Shown here one piece after another: positions 40,736 to 52,334 of a stretch of DNA of 64,000 bases; the first letter of the stretch is position 1; every line of letters begins with the position of its first letter. The translations under genes were made by a program, and so were the position numbers. Origin of the DNA: Pogonophryne albipinna (lineage: Eukaryota; Chordata; Actinopteri; Perciformes; Artedidraconidae); contig JAPTMU010000163.1 in the NCBI GenBank assembly GCA_028583405.1, forward strand, positions 202,996 to 266,995. The letters run 5' to 3'. Below the pieces are notes generated by a model. It was not told the origin of the DNA. It searched no databases and saw only the letters and a program-made list of their open reading frames with translations.

Positions 40736-40959
40736 ATTATTTCCGCGGCACACCTTCATATGATCATTATCGTTATAAAACAAAGAGAATAAAGGAAAAA
40801 CAGTTATAAATACTATATGGCAGTAAAACAAGAATAGAGTTTAAAGGAGAGTGATTTGTAAAATATCCATAAAGAAAAAGAACATCTGATTACAGTTCTG
40901 TTTCATCTGGGTGCTGAGAGATGTTTCCATAGATCTCTCATGTTGCTCTCAAAGTGCAC

Positions 40960-41300
40960 CAGATTGATGCTTTTAACTTCAATATTTAAAAAAATAATCT
41001 TCCCGGGGGAGCATGCCCCCGGACCCCCCTAGAGGAGGTGAGGACCCCCCCTAGAGGAGGTGAGGTCCACTCCCCACTCGTAAGAAATAGCACTTTACCC
41101 CTGCCTATATGCCGTGAGCTGATTATCGAGCCTTCATTGTAACAGTCGCGGGTGTACTGTGTGTTTGCGTGTGGGGAGTGCTTTTGTGCGTGCTCTATAG
41201 TGCCCGTAATAGTGTTCACTGGAGGCCAGCACCTCAGCACCCCCACTCAAATTACCTTCCCGCGCTGTCAAGTTGTGATTGGGTTTGATTGATTGACTCC
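40960..41300. repeat. Repeat fragment shared with 7700-7990
   Basis: ggagcatgcccccggacccc and neighbouring words are shared with 7920-7945; ggacccccctagaggaggtg is tandemly duplicated at 41020-41060. Confidence 0.5.
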
Positions 41301-42334
41301 TGCCTAAACTTGAAAATGGCTTGATTCTTTCCAAAAGGACACATGGGACAACTCAGACTTGAATCTTTTCCTCTTTATTTGAGTGATGCAGATTCCTTTT
41401 TGCTTCATTCAGCTTCTTGTTAGCCTCTTGATGCTCATTTAGTCATTTAGGTTGAAAACCTTTAACACAAAACATATTTTCATTCATTTTAGGCAAACAA
41501 ACATTTCAATAAAAAAACATGCCATCCTTTAACAAGCACTTTCTTTCCTGCTCCATAATCAAGTTTACAATTAAACTTAACATCTAATCAAAAGTAACTG
41601 CATCTCAACAAAGTAAATTATATTCCAGCATCTTATGTTAGCTTCTTACTTAAGACTAGAAATAATAATACATGTACTCAAACATGGTTAAAACGGACGA
41701 ATACATCCACAAATATTCACCAGCAGCGTCTTTGGTCGAATCCCTGAGTCTCCTCTCTTCTCTCACAGCGAACTGTTTGTCCTCTGCTGAGAGTGTGTTC
41801 CCAGGTGTGCTGCATTTAGCTCATTAAATAGGAAGCTCACACTCTTCCTTTGAGCCACATTCTCAGTGGAATCGCACCCTAGGCTCCCCGTCTCCACCTA
41901 CTGGACTGGAGCCAGATGTGAATTGCACTTCTCAAGCTCTGACAAAACACCTCCCACTTGAGCTCCTGGTTCCTGAACCCAAGGAGGTCACAACACTTTT
42001 TCTATTGAAGTTACAGAAAATGATTCAATGCAGATGAGTTGGTGTAGTGTACTATTTCCCAGTCTGATCATCATATTTGATGTTCTTGCTCCCAGCATTT
42101 TGCTCTTCAATGGGAAGCAGAACCACTATGCGCCGGACGTCTCTGTGAAGTTCTGTGGCAGGGATTTAGTTTTGTTCGTCCCCACAACTTTTCTCCTGGC
42201 TGGTTGTTCAATAACCTTTTCCGATGGGACTGGGTAGTTTCATCCTCCAGCTCAGATTTTCCTAAGCAGTCCAGAAACATGTAGAGCTCCTTCAGGGCAG
42301 GTCTGGCTCCTACAAAGTTGCTTCCGGGATCTGA

Positions 42335-42967
42335 TCACATTTTCTTTGGATGCCCCCTCAATGCAGTGAATCTTTTGTAGGCCAGTAGGAAGCCTTCAGC
42401 TGACTGGTCTCCAACAACATCTACATGTATTGCTCTGGATGCCATACAGCAGAAGACAATGCCCCATACTTTTAGCCTCACTTGGTCCTTCACCTCATAT
42501 GGTCCAAACAGGTCCACAGTTGTGTATTCAAAGGGTTTTGTGGGATTTGTCCGCTCTGATGGCAAGTCACTCATGACTTGCTTGCACTTCCTTCCTCTGG
42601 CCTTTCTGCATCTCACGTAGCTGTCAACCACCTTTTTAGCCAATCTTCTGCCTTTGACAACCCAGGCTTTCTTTCTCATCTGTAGGAGTGTTCCTGCTAT
42701 TTCCTCGTGGTTTGCTCTGTGGGCCTTTTGAGCAAGAAGTGTGGATATCCATGCCTCATAAGGTAGGATTGGTACTACAACTTTGTCCTCATTGAAGTAT
42801 TGGATCCTTCCTCCACATACTAAGAGTCCCGACTCTTCCTCCTTATACACAACCAACCTGCTGAGCGTAATGTCTTTAAATGTTACTCCTTCCTGGGCTG
42901 AAAGGAAAAGATGTCTGAGTGCATCTTCACATTCTCCAACAGAGAGCACAGTTTTCTTAGTTCTCAA
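42335..42967 (-). pseudogene. BEL/Pao integrase fragment
   Basis: 210-codon frame with the H2C2 zinc region (HRANHEE ... YVRCRKARGRKC) and the integrase core (FEYTTVDLFGPY; SRAIHVDVV). It ends at a TGA where the family normally continues into the Asp-Gly-Asn block; that block (SDPGSNFVGARP) follows directly after the stop in the same frame. Confidence 0.85.
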
Positions 42968-43454
42968 CTCTCTCTTCTTTTGAAGGCATTACCTCCCACT
43001 TTGACCCGTGGGGAGTTGGGTTCATCGTCCTCCTCTTCCACTCCTTAGCAGCTCTCAGCACCCAGGCAACAACTCGGACCAGTTTATCCAAGCTGCTGAA
43101 TTTCCTCACATCAATCAGTTGCCCTATAACTGAGCCAGCTGCTATTCTTCGGGTTCGAGTCTCTTTCTCACCCTCAGAGGGTTTTATAAGGGTTACAGGT
43201 TCTTTGCCATCAGGATGCTTCATCTTTGCCTGAGCTCTGGTGAGTGCTGCTGTGAATGTTTTCCTTTGGATTTTATTGATGCCCTCTTTTGCATTTGCCA
43301 CAATCTCCTTGGCCGACTTCTTTGGCCACTCCTCCACTGGCATTTTCAGAAAGGAAGGTCCTTTCTGCCACTCAGATTCCTCCTTGAGATCAGCAGGGGT
43401 CGCTCCTCTTGTTATGATGTCAGAAATGTTTAGGTCCTTGGAATCCACCACCAA
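42957..43454 (-). pseudogene. BEL/Pao pol fragment between RNase H and integrase
   Basis: 165-codon frame beginning just after the RNase H end (LNISDIITRGATPADL is the usual block) and running to the integrase N-terminus. Separated from its neighbours by frame changes near 43445 and 42960. Confidence 0.8.
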
Positions 43455-43601
43455 TCCTCAACAGATCCAGACCTTTGGATTTCACCTACTCTGTTGTCAA
43501 AGAATGTCTGATATCCATAACTGTCACGCTGGATTGCTCCCAACACAGTTTGACTGTCCAGGAGGTGGAACCATTGTCCTATTTTCATTCGACCGTGCTT
43601 T

Positions 43602-46600
43602 TCAATATGCCTTCTTAGACGAGCTGCAAAAAACGGCACCACAGATCTCTGCCTTTACAGGGTCACCTTTTTGGTTCAGTGGTGTGAGTTTTGCCTTGGA
43701 TTCAACCAGTCTGATTTGGATACCTTCTTCCGTCTCCCACCTGAGGTACACCACAGCTCCAAAGCTTTTGTCACTTCCATCGGAGAATGTTATTCCCAAA
43801 GGTTTACCGATCCAGCTGGGTGGCGTCAAGCTTCTGTCGAAGGTGATTTGACTCAGTTGCACATACTCTTCAAATACTTGTACTGCTTCCTCCCTTAGGC
43901 CTGCTGACAGTGGATTATCCCAAGTTTCCCGGCTGGATTTTCCGCTTCCTGCCTCCTGGAATGCTTTTCTGACGAGTATGGCTCCCTTCTGTTTCAATGG
44001 TGTGACAAGACCGATGGGATCATAGAGGCCTGCTACCTGACTTAATAGCTCTCTTCTGGTTAAAGGGTCAGGAGTCTTTCCTCTTACCTCTTCTTCAAGG
44101 AGGTCTTGGCCTACTCTCATTTTCCTCTTTTTCCTTGAGAAGTTGATGGCGGTAAGCACATATAGTTTGTCCTCCTCCACAAGGTAGCCAACCCCCAGGG
44201 CCTTATTGTCCTCTCCCTTCATTTGATTTGGAAGTATCAATCCTCTGTCTTCTCCTGCAGATGTCACTTGGTTGTGGTTCTCCTGCACCTGCATCCCACT
44301 TTGCCCTGAGTGGACCCAAGGTTTAAGAAAGAATCCTCCAGCTTTCAGGATTTCCTCAACCCCATTAGTGCACTCTTTTAACCTTTTTTGGTCATTGTGG
44401 GATGTCAGGATGTCATCCACGTAGCAATCTTCCTCCAGGACTCTTCTTTCCTCTTCGAGGTGTGTAAACATTGGTAGCCTTGATGTTTCTCGCATAGCCA
44501 GCTGTGCTATGCATCCTGCAGGTTGATCACCAATGTTGACTCTAGTTATTGCGTATTCACTTATTTCTTCGTCCTGAGTATCTCTCCATAAGAATCTGTG
44601 AAGATGCGTTTCCAGGTCTTCCAGCCACACGGAATTATACATCTTCCTGATGTCTCCTAAAGCTGCATGCACTCCTCTTCTGAATCGGAGTAAAACTCCT
44701 AGGATTGGATTCAATACATCGGGCCCCTTCAGTAGAAGATCGTTCATACTGAACCCTTTGAACTTTTGGCTGCTGTTCCACACAAGGCGTACTGGTGTTG
44801 TCACAGAGTGAGGATTTGGTGCCACCAAGTGGCTCACATACCATACTGGTCCTGTCCAGCTGTCCTTGATCTCTTTAGTGAGTTTCTTTGCTGCTCCTCT
44901 TTCCACCATTTCATGTACCTGTGCCTTGTAGGCAGCTTGCCAATCTGGCTCCCTCTTGAGTTGTTTTTCTGTCCTCAGAAAAGTTGCTTCCACTGCAGTC
45001 CTGTTGTTGGGAAGAGAGATTGGGTCCTCGATCCAAGGGTACTTTGTATCCCAGTGTGGAGCACTACTGTGGGCATCAGCTGTAACATAGATAAGGCCTT
45101 GTTTTATGATTTCCAGCTCTTTTTCCTCAATTAATGTCATTTCCTTTCCTCCAGGCTGACAATGACCACATCGACATCCTCCACATTTTGGTTCACAGGC
45201 TGCTCCAATACTGTCCCACTTCCACCAATCCAGATATTCTCTGTCAACAGCTGTGCTTTTTGTTTCAGCCTGAATCTCTTCAGCGCCGATGATTTCCTCG
45301 TATTTCACTGCGGCCATACGCATGGAGCAAGCGAAGTGTGTTTCAGACTTATGTGTTGTCATCTCCACTTCCTCAAAGAGATCAGGGTGAGCTCCAGCCA
45401 CAGTTTTACCCAGTGGGCTGTCCCACAAAACGAGGTCTCCGACAATCTTCATCCTCTGTGGGACCAGTCTACCTTCTCGGTGGCTGATAAGTAGCTCAAT
45501 GTTTTCTGGTCTTTTTAAATCCTCAAGTTTGACTTCTGGAAAGAACTTCTTCAGCTGTTCAGGTTCGATGACTCTTTGCACGTTGGCTATTTCATTGAGG
45601 CCATAACAAACAAGTTGATGCGCTTTTTCTGTACCTCTGGGTGTCTTGACTCTAACTCTGAGGAAATATATTCTGCTGTTCACCCTCATTGTCATTCCTC
45701 CAACTCCATGGACAACCAATGTGATTTTTTCCCTTTCCAGGTTTAACCGGTTGGCGGCTCTGTGGGTTATGTAGTTGGTGTCTGATGCTAAATCTATCAG
45801 TGTTTCAACTTTCTGACCTGAATTTGCAGTAACTTCCAGCAGCATCATGATAACTGGTATCTCGCCATGTCTATTTCCTTCCATCAGCACAGACCGGTCC
45901 TTTTCATTGCAGTTTGTTATTGCAGTCATATTGGAAAAGGCGTTCTTGCATTTTTCTGCCATTTCGGGAGAGAGTTCAGCAATAAATTTCACTTGCTCTT
46001 CTGTGAGTTTGGGTCTTTTCTTCATGTCTTTCCCACCTTTCTCCAGCTCAAGTTCTCTGTCCTCTCCTTTAGGACAAAGGAAAAAGTGGTGGTCTGAAGA
46101 GCTCCCCTTCTTGCATTCTATTTTCCTGCAAAGGTAGGTGCTTACACACTCATGTCCTTCCTCATGACATCTCAAACACCTCTTACAAGCTCCCAACCTC
46201 TTCACAGCATCTAACTTTTCGACCAGATTTAGGCTCTTGAACTGCTTGCAAAGGAATAGTTTCTCTTCATGCCTTTCTTCTCCACAGACAATACAACGTC
46301 CGTCTCTCCTGGTGGAACGTGTTGAGGAATATTTTCTTTCAAACTTCCTTTCCGGTTTCTCTGACTTTTCAGTTAATCCAAGCTGCTCCAGTTTTTCCAA
46401 GATCTCTTCTTGTGTCTTCAGAAACTTGAGGAGACTGTCAAAATGGTTCTCAGGGGTGACTCTATTGCTGGGATTTACCATGAAGACGAGCCAATCCTTC
46501 TTAACAGGATCCGGCAGCTTGCTCTCTATGGACCTAGTGACCAGTGGGTTCTTGATGGCATCTGTCCTTCCAAGCTCTGTCAGGTCTGCCAGTGCTTTCT

Positions 46601-47156
46601 CCACAGTTTGGATTAAGTCTATGACTCTTCTTGGCTGATCTGCTCTTAAAACAGGAATTTTCTCAAGATCTTCAATTATTTCTATTGCAATTGTAGACTT
46701 ATTCCCATATCTATTTTCAAGCACTCTAAAGATGTTCTCTGCTGTATTGTATGTTGAAAGTCTGAGGTTTCTTGAGATTCTCTCATCCATGCTGTCCAAA
46801 AGCTGAATCTTTTTGACTTCACTCGAGCCTGTTGGTTCTCCCTGTCTTTGCAGGCTCTCCCAGTCTCTCCTCCATCTGTGGAAATCTCTTTTACAGCCAT
46901 GAAATGTGGGCAGACTAATTGGTTTAATTCTCACCAAGGGCGTGGTGTTTGCTGCATGTGGGGTTGATGAAGCAGCCGTTAAAGTCAACAGATATGCACT
47001 CTTTTCTTCTTCTGAATTTCTTTGTGCAAACACAAACTCTGCTCTCCTTGCTTCAAGCTTGTTATTCATAGACTTTAAGTTCTTGACTCTGCCTTGATTA
47101 GCTTTTTCAGTCTTAGGCCATAAGGTGAACCCTGTTATCGTTTCATCCCGCTCCAC
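43602..47156 (-). CDS. BEL/Pao gag-protease-RT-RNase H (broken downstream)
   Basis: 1184-codon frame; translation as opened starts at GTG, and the true start is uncertain. Approximate residues: Gag DUF1759-like 70-215; cysteine/histidine knuckles 290-345 (CIVCGEERHEE, CKRCLRCHEEGHEC); aspartic protease near 453 (TLIDLASDTNYI); RT with LVWNSSQKFKG and catalytic YVDD near 911; Pao-type RNase H from about 1105 (ITFSDGSDKSFGAVVY). The frame changes near 43620, after which RNase H continues in another frame (43642-43430). This is a transposon protein, not a host gene. Confidence 0.9.
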   Translation of the reverse strand: MERDETITGFTLWPKTEKANQGRVKNLKSMNNKLEARRAEFVFAQRNSEEEKSAYLLTLTAASSTPHAANTTPLVRIKPISLPTFHGCKRDFHRWRRDWESLQRQGEPTGSSEVKKIQLLDSMDERISRNLRLSTYNTAENIFRVLENRYGNKSTIAIEIIEDLEKIPVLRADQPRRVIDLIQTVEKALADLTELGRTDAIKNPLVTRSIESKLPDPVKKDWLVFMVNPSNRVTPENHFDSLLKFLKTQEEILEKLEQLGLTEKSEKPERKFERKYSSTRSTRRDGRCIVCGEERHEEKLFLCKQFKSLNLVEKLDAVKRLGACKRCLRCHEEGHECVSTYLCRKIECKKGSSSDHHFFLCPKGEDRELELEKGGKDMKKRPKLTEEQVKFIAELSPEMAEKCKNAFSNMTAITNCNEKDRSVLMEGNRHGEIPVIMMLLEVTANSGQKVETLIDLASDTNYITHRAANRLNLEREKITLVVHGVGGMTMRVNSRIYFLRVRVKTPRGTEKAHQLVCYGLNEIANVQRVIEPEQLKKFFPEVKLEDLKRPENIELLISHREGRLVPQRMKIVGDLVLWDSPLGKTVAGAHPDLFEEVEMTTHKSETHFACSMRMAAVKYEEIIGAEEIQAETKSTAVDREYLDWWKWDSIGAACEPKCGGCRCGHCQPGGKEMTLIEEKELEIIKQGLIYVTADAHSSAPHWDTKYPWIEDPISLPNNRTAVEATFLRTEKQLKREPDWQAAYKAQVHEMVERGAAKKLTKEIKDSWTGPVWYVSHLVAPNPHSVTTPVRLVWNSSQKFKGFSMNDLLLKGPDVLNPILGVLLRFRRGVHAALGDIRKMYNSVWLEDLETHLHRFLWRDTQDEEISEYAITRVNIGDQPAGCIAQLAMRETSRLPMFTHLEEERRVLEEDCYVDDILTSHNDQKRLKECTNGVEEILKAGGFFLKPWVHSGQSGMQVQENHNQVTSAGEDRGLILPNQMKGEDNKALGVGYLVEEDKLYVLTAINFSRKKRKMRVGQDLLEEEVRGKTPDPLTRRELLSQVAGLYDPIGLVTPLKQKGAILVRKAFQEAGSGKSSRETWDNPLSAGLREEAVQVFEEYVQLSQITFDRSLTPPSWIGKPLGITFSDGSDKSFGAVVYLRWETEEGIQIRLVESKAKLTPLNQKGDPVKAEICGAVFCSSSKKAY

Positions 47157-47160
47157 AGAA

Positions 47161-47789
47161 GTGGAACTACATAATCTTTAGTTCATAAAAAAGAACGAGT
47201 CATGCTTATCCACCAAAAAAAAGTCTGTCGCTAAAATTCCTGTCAATTCTTCTAGGCACGTAATTATTGGCTGAACTAGTCCCTTCAAAGCGTAATAATA
47301 TCTTGGTCAAAAGTAGTGCCACGGTTCGTCACGTGATCGTGCTACACCAATTGGGTAGCTGCATATTGTCAACAGAAGTGAAAGATGGCCGCCTACGTGG
47401 TTACGCTAAACCAGACCAAATGGATTCTTAACAGTGCTGTATGCTTGTTTTATGTCATGTTTTGTCATATGTCTTAATACATCACTAAGTCCGAGGTATT
47501 TGCGTTATATACGCGGTATTTAAAAAGTCTGATACCTCCAGGGCGCATCACCGCATTTTACAAGCCAGGGAAGGTGCCTGAATCCTGGGTAAACATTGTT
47601 TAATTGTTTAAGTGTTTTTAAATGCGTGGAACAGTGTTTTGTCACTTTCAAAACTCTCCTGTCATTAGCCGGAGAAATGGGGTCGATGTTGTATTCAATC
47701 TGACCGTTAATATTTCAGTGAGACGAAGTACGTACAATGACCGGAGTGATCCCATGTTAATTTCGTCCCAAAACCGGAGCATCCCTCAC
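47161..47789. other. No gene recognised between BEL/Pao and Rex3
   Basis: Contains a Kozak-like aagatggccgcctac at about 47382 opening a frame of about 24 codons, without a recognisable product. Could be a decayed promoter or first exon; not supported further. Confidence 0.35.
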
Positions 47790-48612
47790 TCATCCTTCAT
47801 GACGAGGTGAGGGTAGGAACGAAAATGGCCCGGTAGACAGAGAGCTTTGCCTTCTGGCTCAGCTCCCTTTTCGTCACAACGGCGCGGTAAAGCGACTGCA
47901 GTACCGCTCCCGCTGCTCCGATTCTCCGGCCCATCTCACGCTCCATTGTTCCCTCACTCGAGAACAAGACCCCGAGATACTTGAACTCCTTCACTTGGGG
48001 TAAGGACTCATTCCCTCCTTGGAGTGGACAGTCCATCGGTTTCCTGCTGAGAACCATGACCTCAGATTTGGAGGTGCTGATCCTCATCCCAGCCGCTTCA
48101 CACTCGGTTGCGAACCGATCCAGTGAGTGCTGAAGGTCGCAGACCGATGAAGCCATCAGAACCACATCATCTGCAAAAAGCAGTGGTGCAATCCTTTGTC
48201 CACCGAACTGCAGACCCCCTCCCCCACGACTACGCCTCGAAATCCGATCCATGTATATTACAAACAGGATTGGTGACAAAGCGCAGCCCTGGCGGAGGCC
48301 AACCCTCACCGGAAATGGGTCCGACTTACTGCCGAGGACCCGGACACAGCTCTCGCTTTGGGAGTACAGAGATTGGATGGCCCTGAGTAGAGACCCCCTC
48401 ACCCCATACTCCCGCAGCACCTCCCACAGTAACTTCCTGGGAACTCGGTCATACGCCTTCTCCAAGTCTACAAAACACATGTAGACCGGATAAGCGTACT
48501 CCCAGGCCCCCTCCAGGATCCTTGCGAGAGTAAAAAGATGATCCGTCGTTCCACGACCAGGACGGAATCCGCATTGTTCCTCCTCGATCTGAGGTTCGAC
48601 AATCGGCCTGAA
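47790..48612 (-). mobile_element. Rex3 (RTE-clade) LINE fragment
   Basis: Minus strand RT with CGFRPGRGTTDHLF, FVDLEKAYDRVPR, GLRQGCALSPILFVIYMDRI, LLFADDVVLMAS and EFKYLGVLFSSEG. Catalytic FADD is intact. The DNA near 48272 (ggtgacaaagcgcagccctg) matches the classical Rex3 conserved site as I remember it. Open over its whole length but truncated at both ends, so dead. Confidence 0.88.
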
Positions 48613-49796
48613 ACGTAGGTCAATATTGTAATGTTTTCACATTATGCTAATTTGCAAAACATCTAAGTAGGCGGAGCTTACTGGTTGTTGTGGCTTTTTT
48701 GTTTCGGAACTGGTAGCTGGTCGAAATAATAATGATCTGCAGGAAAACACTTGGTGCTAGGATCCTAATTAGCCTCTAACTACTAGGGAATATACTACAT
48801 AGTGTGACTGTCATGTGTAGGACTGGGAAGAGCCACAATGAGCCATTCCCCATAAGCACTGTGGCTTTGAGGGGAATGTACTATCTTGAGTTCATCATAC
48901 CTTCAGAAAGTATATAGACAATGAAAAAGCTATGACTCATGAATAAACTAGCCCAGCATGTTCAGTATTTACAGTTTTGTTTTTGAAATGTATTTCCTTT
49001 TTCCATGGCATTCAGCGCAGATTTGACCTTGAGAAGAGAGGACAAAATGGCTGCTTCATTGGAGAGGCCAGAAGCCTTTTTGATGGAGATCTGTCAGCTA
49101 GGGGAGAGACAGCTGCTTCTTAGGCTGCTCCAGGTGGAATTAGAAGAAAGGTGTAGGGTTGGTAAACGCGGTGTCTCTCATTGTCTCTCGTCTTGGGTAA
49201 AGTAAACCCTACTCCTCAGGCTGTTGGTATTCCTGTTTGAAGCTAAACATGAGGACTTTGAAGGACATGTAATTTTGCATGGACTACTTTAAAGCAGCTG
49301 TGTATCTCTGTTGTTGGCTTTAAACTGTGGAATTATTTACCAAATGATTTAAAGGGCTGTGTAAACATAATTTAAGAAAATGTATAAAGAAAGAGTAAAT
49401 AGACATGTCAGCTAACCTGTTTCGCTGACGGTAGATTGCTGTGTTTACTTCTGATTGTAACGGTTTGGTTTCATGTGAATATTGGTTGTAAACAGATGTG
49501 ATTGACAGAAAATCTCATTTTGAGTAAGGGGTCAAATAAGACTTTCTTCTCCCTGCTCCTTTCCATCATGGCTACAAGAACTGCTTAAAGTGTACATGTT
49601 TTGTTTTATGATGATTGCCATTAGTGGAATAAACTAAACTAAACAAATGAGGACCTGGCTCAGAGACATCCACTGTGTGCGCAGATAGTGTTCAAACCAG
49701 AGCTCAGGCTCAACATCCCAAATGTTCATTCTGCCGTATATAATGGCAAGTTGAGTCCTGTTGGTGAGTTGGTAGACTGCAGTCTAAAAGATTATT
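48613..49796. other. No gene recognised
   Basis: A 66-codon plus frame (49005-49205) has no known domain. A possible LINE-like end occurs near 49600-49650 (ggaataaactaaactaaac). Confidence 0.35.
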
Positions 49797-50072
49797 TGAT
49801 GTGTGTGTTGGTGTCTGTCTGTGTGTGTTGGTGTCTGTCTGTCTGTGTGTGTTGGTGTCTGTGTGTGTGTGTGTGTGTTGGTGTCTGTCTGTGTGTGTGT
49901 GTTGGTGTCTGTCTGTGTGTGTTGGTGTCTGTCTGTGTGTGTGTGTTGGAGTCTGTCTGTGTGTGTGTGTTGGTGTCTGTCTGTGTGTGTTGGTGTCTGT
50001 CTGTGTGTGTTGGTGTTGGTATCTATCTGTGTGTGTTGGTATCTGTCTGTGTGTGTTTTAATCTGTGTGTGT
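49797..50072. repeat. TG-rich minisatellite
   Basis: Units of 18-26 bp built from GTGTGTTGGTGTCTGTCT with variable GT runs. All frames open through it are artefacts. Confidence 0.92.
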
Positions 50073-50278
50073 GAGTGTACTTGTATGTGCGTGGGTATGA
50101 GTGTGTGTGTTATTGAGTATGTCTGTTAGTGTGTGCATGTTTGTACATGTGTGTGTTATAGAGTGTGGTCCTCACTTTGAAGGTCCTTTGACTCAGAACT
50201 CACTATGTATTAAATACATGTATGTGTGTGAGTGTGTGCGTGTTGGTGTTAGATTGTTAGTGGGTATGTGAGCATGTT

Positions 50279-50428
<150 letters not shown>

Positions 50429-50534
50429 CAGACTCCGATGTTGACCCCGCTCTCCGGCTGCAGGTAGAAGTTGTGTGTGTGGTTCAAGCCCTGGTCCTGG
50501 GGTCTCTTCAGGTCGATGAAGAAGGGCATCCTCA
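50429..50534 (-). CDS. abhd12: abhd12 exon ([15 protein letters not shown])
   Basis: 106-nt exon coding [20 protein letters not shown] and continuing to [10 protein letters not shown] with a split Trp codon. Closely matches the segment of ABHD12 (lysophosphatidylserine lipase, ER membrane) just after its transmembrane helix. The acceptor is CCTTTAG|TGAG and the donor GTCTG|GTAACA. The phase joins exactly to the exon at 50991. The exons with the catalytic Ser-Asp-His were not found downstream on this strand, so the gene is partial here or its other exons are outside or too short to see. Confidence 0.8.
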
Positions 50535-50990
50535 CTAAAGGGGGGCGGGGGGGAGAGGTCAAATGACTTCCTGTCTGTAACACACACTTCCTGTCCCCAG
50601 AGACAGGTTTCACTTCTCTACAGCACGTGGTTTAATCGACAATTTAAGGTGAGTTTTTTACAAAAAATTTGCATCTTTCTAAAACATTTTTGATTATTTT
50701 CACAAATATTTTTTTATATTGAACTATTATTGCTTGGACATATTAGTTATATCTTTATTGTTGAATTCAGAAATGTTTCACTTGTGTCTTTCTTTAAATG
50801 TTACTGATATTTATTGGATCATTTTATACATCTTTATATATTTCATTAATAATTTCCAGACATTTTTCTCTAATATTTCTTTAACATTTTCCAATGTTTT
50901 TTGTATTTTTTACAAAATATGTCCCGCTCTTTTTTACCATAAAATGTTTTCAGTTTTTACTTTTGTTTCCCTTCGAAGGAGGAAACTCAC

Positions 50991-51111
50991 CGACGTTGAG
51001 GAAGACGATCTTGGCCTGGATCGACGTGCACAGTTTGACGATGAAGGGGATCGAGACGTAGATGACGAGAAGCCAAAACATCAACCTCTTCAGTATCGCC
51101 CCAACCCCAAC
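50991..51111 (-). CDS. abhd12: abhd12 transmembrane exon
   Basis: 121-nt exon coding LKRLMFWLLVIYVSIPFIVK and LCTSIQAKIVFLNV: a single membrane helix followed by the conserved IQAK-FLN block of ABHD12. The acceptor is GTGTAG|GTTG, preceded directly by a TG array; the donor is GTCG|GTGAGT. The N-terminal exon is not seen above 51111. Confidence 0.8.
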
Positions 51112-51112
<1 letters not shown>

Positions 51113-51168
<56 letters not shown>

Positions 51169-51196
51169 CACACACACACACACATACACACACACA
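51113..51196. repeat. Interrupted (AC)n at the abhd12 acceptor
   Basis: AC run with CTCAC and CATAC interruptions; on the minus strand its TG run ends at the acceptor TAG of the transmembrane exon. Confidence 0.95.
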
Positions 51197-52090
51197 TTCC
51201 TGCATGAGCCCTGAAGTGAGGACCGGGTCAATTAACATGGGGAGTGAGGACCACCCTTTCTGCTATACTTAGAGAGAAGTTAATTCTGTATTTCAGCACT
51301 AGGTGGCCCCCTGAATTAAGTTACCACCTCAGCTTCTTTTTTAAAACAAAGGAAAAATACAACTTTTCAAGCCAGTTTGGTATCGAAGTGAGGACCTGGT
51401 TTTTGGGCGTTGTTGAGTTTTGATACATAATGGGGAACACCATAGAAGACTAGTTAAACTAGCTTCTGTGTAAAGCTTGAAGTTATTCTTAGCTGCAATT
51501 TCATTTTTAAGTAATTAAAAAGGGTTTGAACAGTTTGAGATTCATAGAGAGAACATAATGCATACAATTAATGTTCAGACCATCGATTCGTCTGCTGTAC
51601 AAAAATACAGATAGCTTTTTATGAAATACCTACATTAAATAATCTAATGAATATCAGTATCAACAAAACAACTTCCAACAAAACTGCAATGAATGCCATA
51701 TCTGGTACCAGTATTATATTTATTCATTTACGTGCGGGTTGGAGAAGTTTTCTCTGCAGTTTGTGCACGAGTGCATGCTTTAATATTACACAACACAGCA
51801 AGAAGGCAACGGTACATGCAGATAACACACGGAGACTGTCCGAGTCTGTGGTGAAAGTGTTAATTGTGTGTCTCCTATTCAAACACGCGTTTAACCCTGT
51901 ATAGATCAATCACTACATGTAATCCCACTGTACGATGATTGTACAATGTGAAATGTGAACTTATTTTAAAGTTAAAAAAGGAAATAAACTACCTCTGGAG
52001 GCTTTGCAGACAATTAACATGTCAAACACCTGAAGAACACAATACAGGATAGGGAACACCACAAAAAGAAGAATAGGTGCCCTTCGGAAT
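51197..52090. other. No gene recognised
   Basis: Intergenic or abhd12 intron DNA. Frames at 51647 and 51909 show no domain. Confidence 0.4.
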
Positions 52091-52098
52091 AAGTAAGA

Positions 52099-52334
52099 TT
52101 AGAAATTGAGCATCTTTGACGCCGATTGCCGATTTAGTGTCACAATTCGGTTGTGAACATAGTTTTTCACGTCCTTCCAGGACCTTTTGTTTAAAGCACT
52201 CTCTTTTTCGATGCATTGAACGCAGTCATCCTTTCCTGGAACTCGCCGTTCATCCAAGAATCTTTGGAGATGATTTTTTATCGCAGTCCTTTCACCTGCA
52301 ATCCAGGGCCGCTTGTTTTGAATTCTGGGTGCTA
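52099..52334 (-). CDS. Crypton-like gene, last exon: SANT/Myb-like domain
   Basis: Acceptor CTATAG|TAGC. Codes VAPRIQNKRPWIAGERTAIK, then RRVPGKDDCVQCIEKESAL, then RSWKDVKNYVHNRI and a stop. The W ... A-HL-FL ... VPGK-C-CI ... RSWKDVKNYV pattern is shared by a set of fish zinc-finger/recombinase-like proteins as I recall, and resembles a trihelix DNA-binding fold. Confidence 0.7.

Larger units (their letters stand above)
41330..47160 (-). mobile_element. BEL/Pao LTR retrotransposon, one LTR found, coding region with few lesions
   Basis: Minus-strand element. Order gag, protease, RT, RNase H, integrase is typical of BEL/Pao. A probable 3' LTR lies at about 41330-41996: it follows a purine run (aatagaaaaag), begins TGTTGTGACC, and has a CTATTTAATGAG TATA-like box and an AATAAA signal near 41375-41380. 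No matching 5' LTR is visible above 47156, so the 5' end is truncated or replaced. At least three frame changes and one in-frame stop disrupt pol. Confidence 0.85.

Noticed and set aside
43215..46638. Plus-strand frames of 70-200 codons
   Set aside because: Antisense shadows of the BEL/Pao gag-pol frame.
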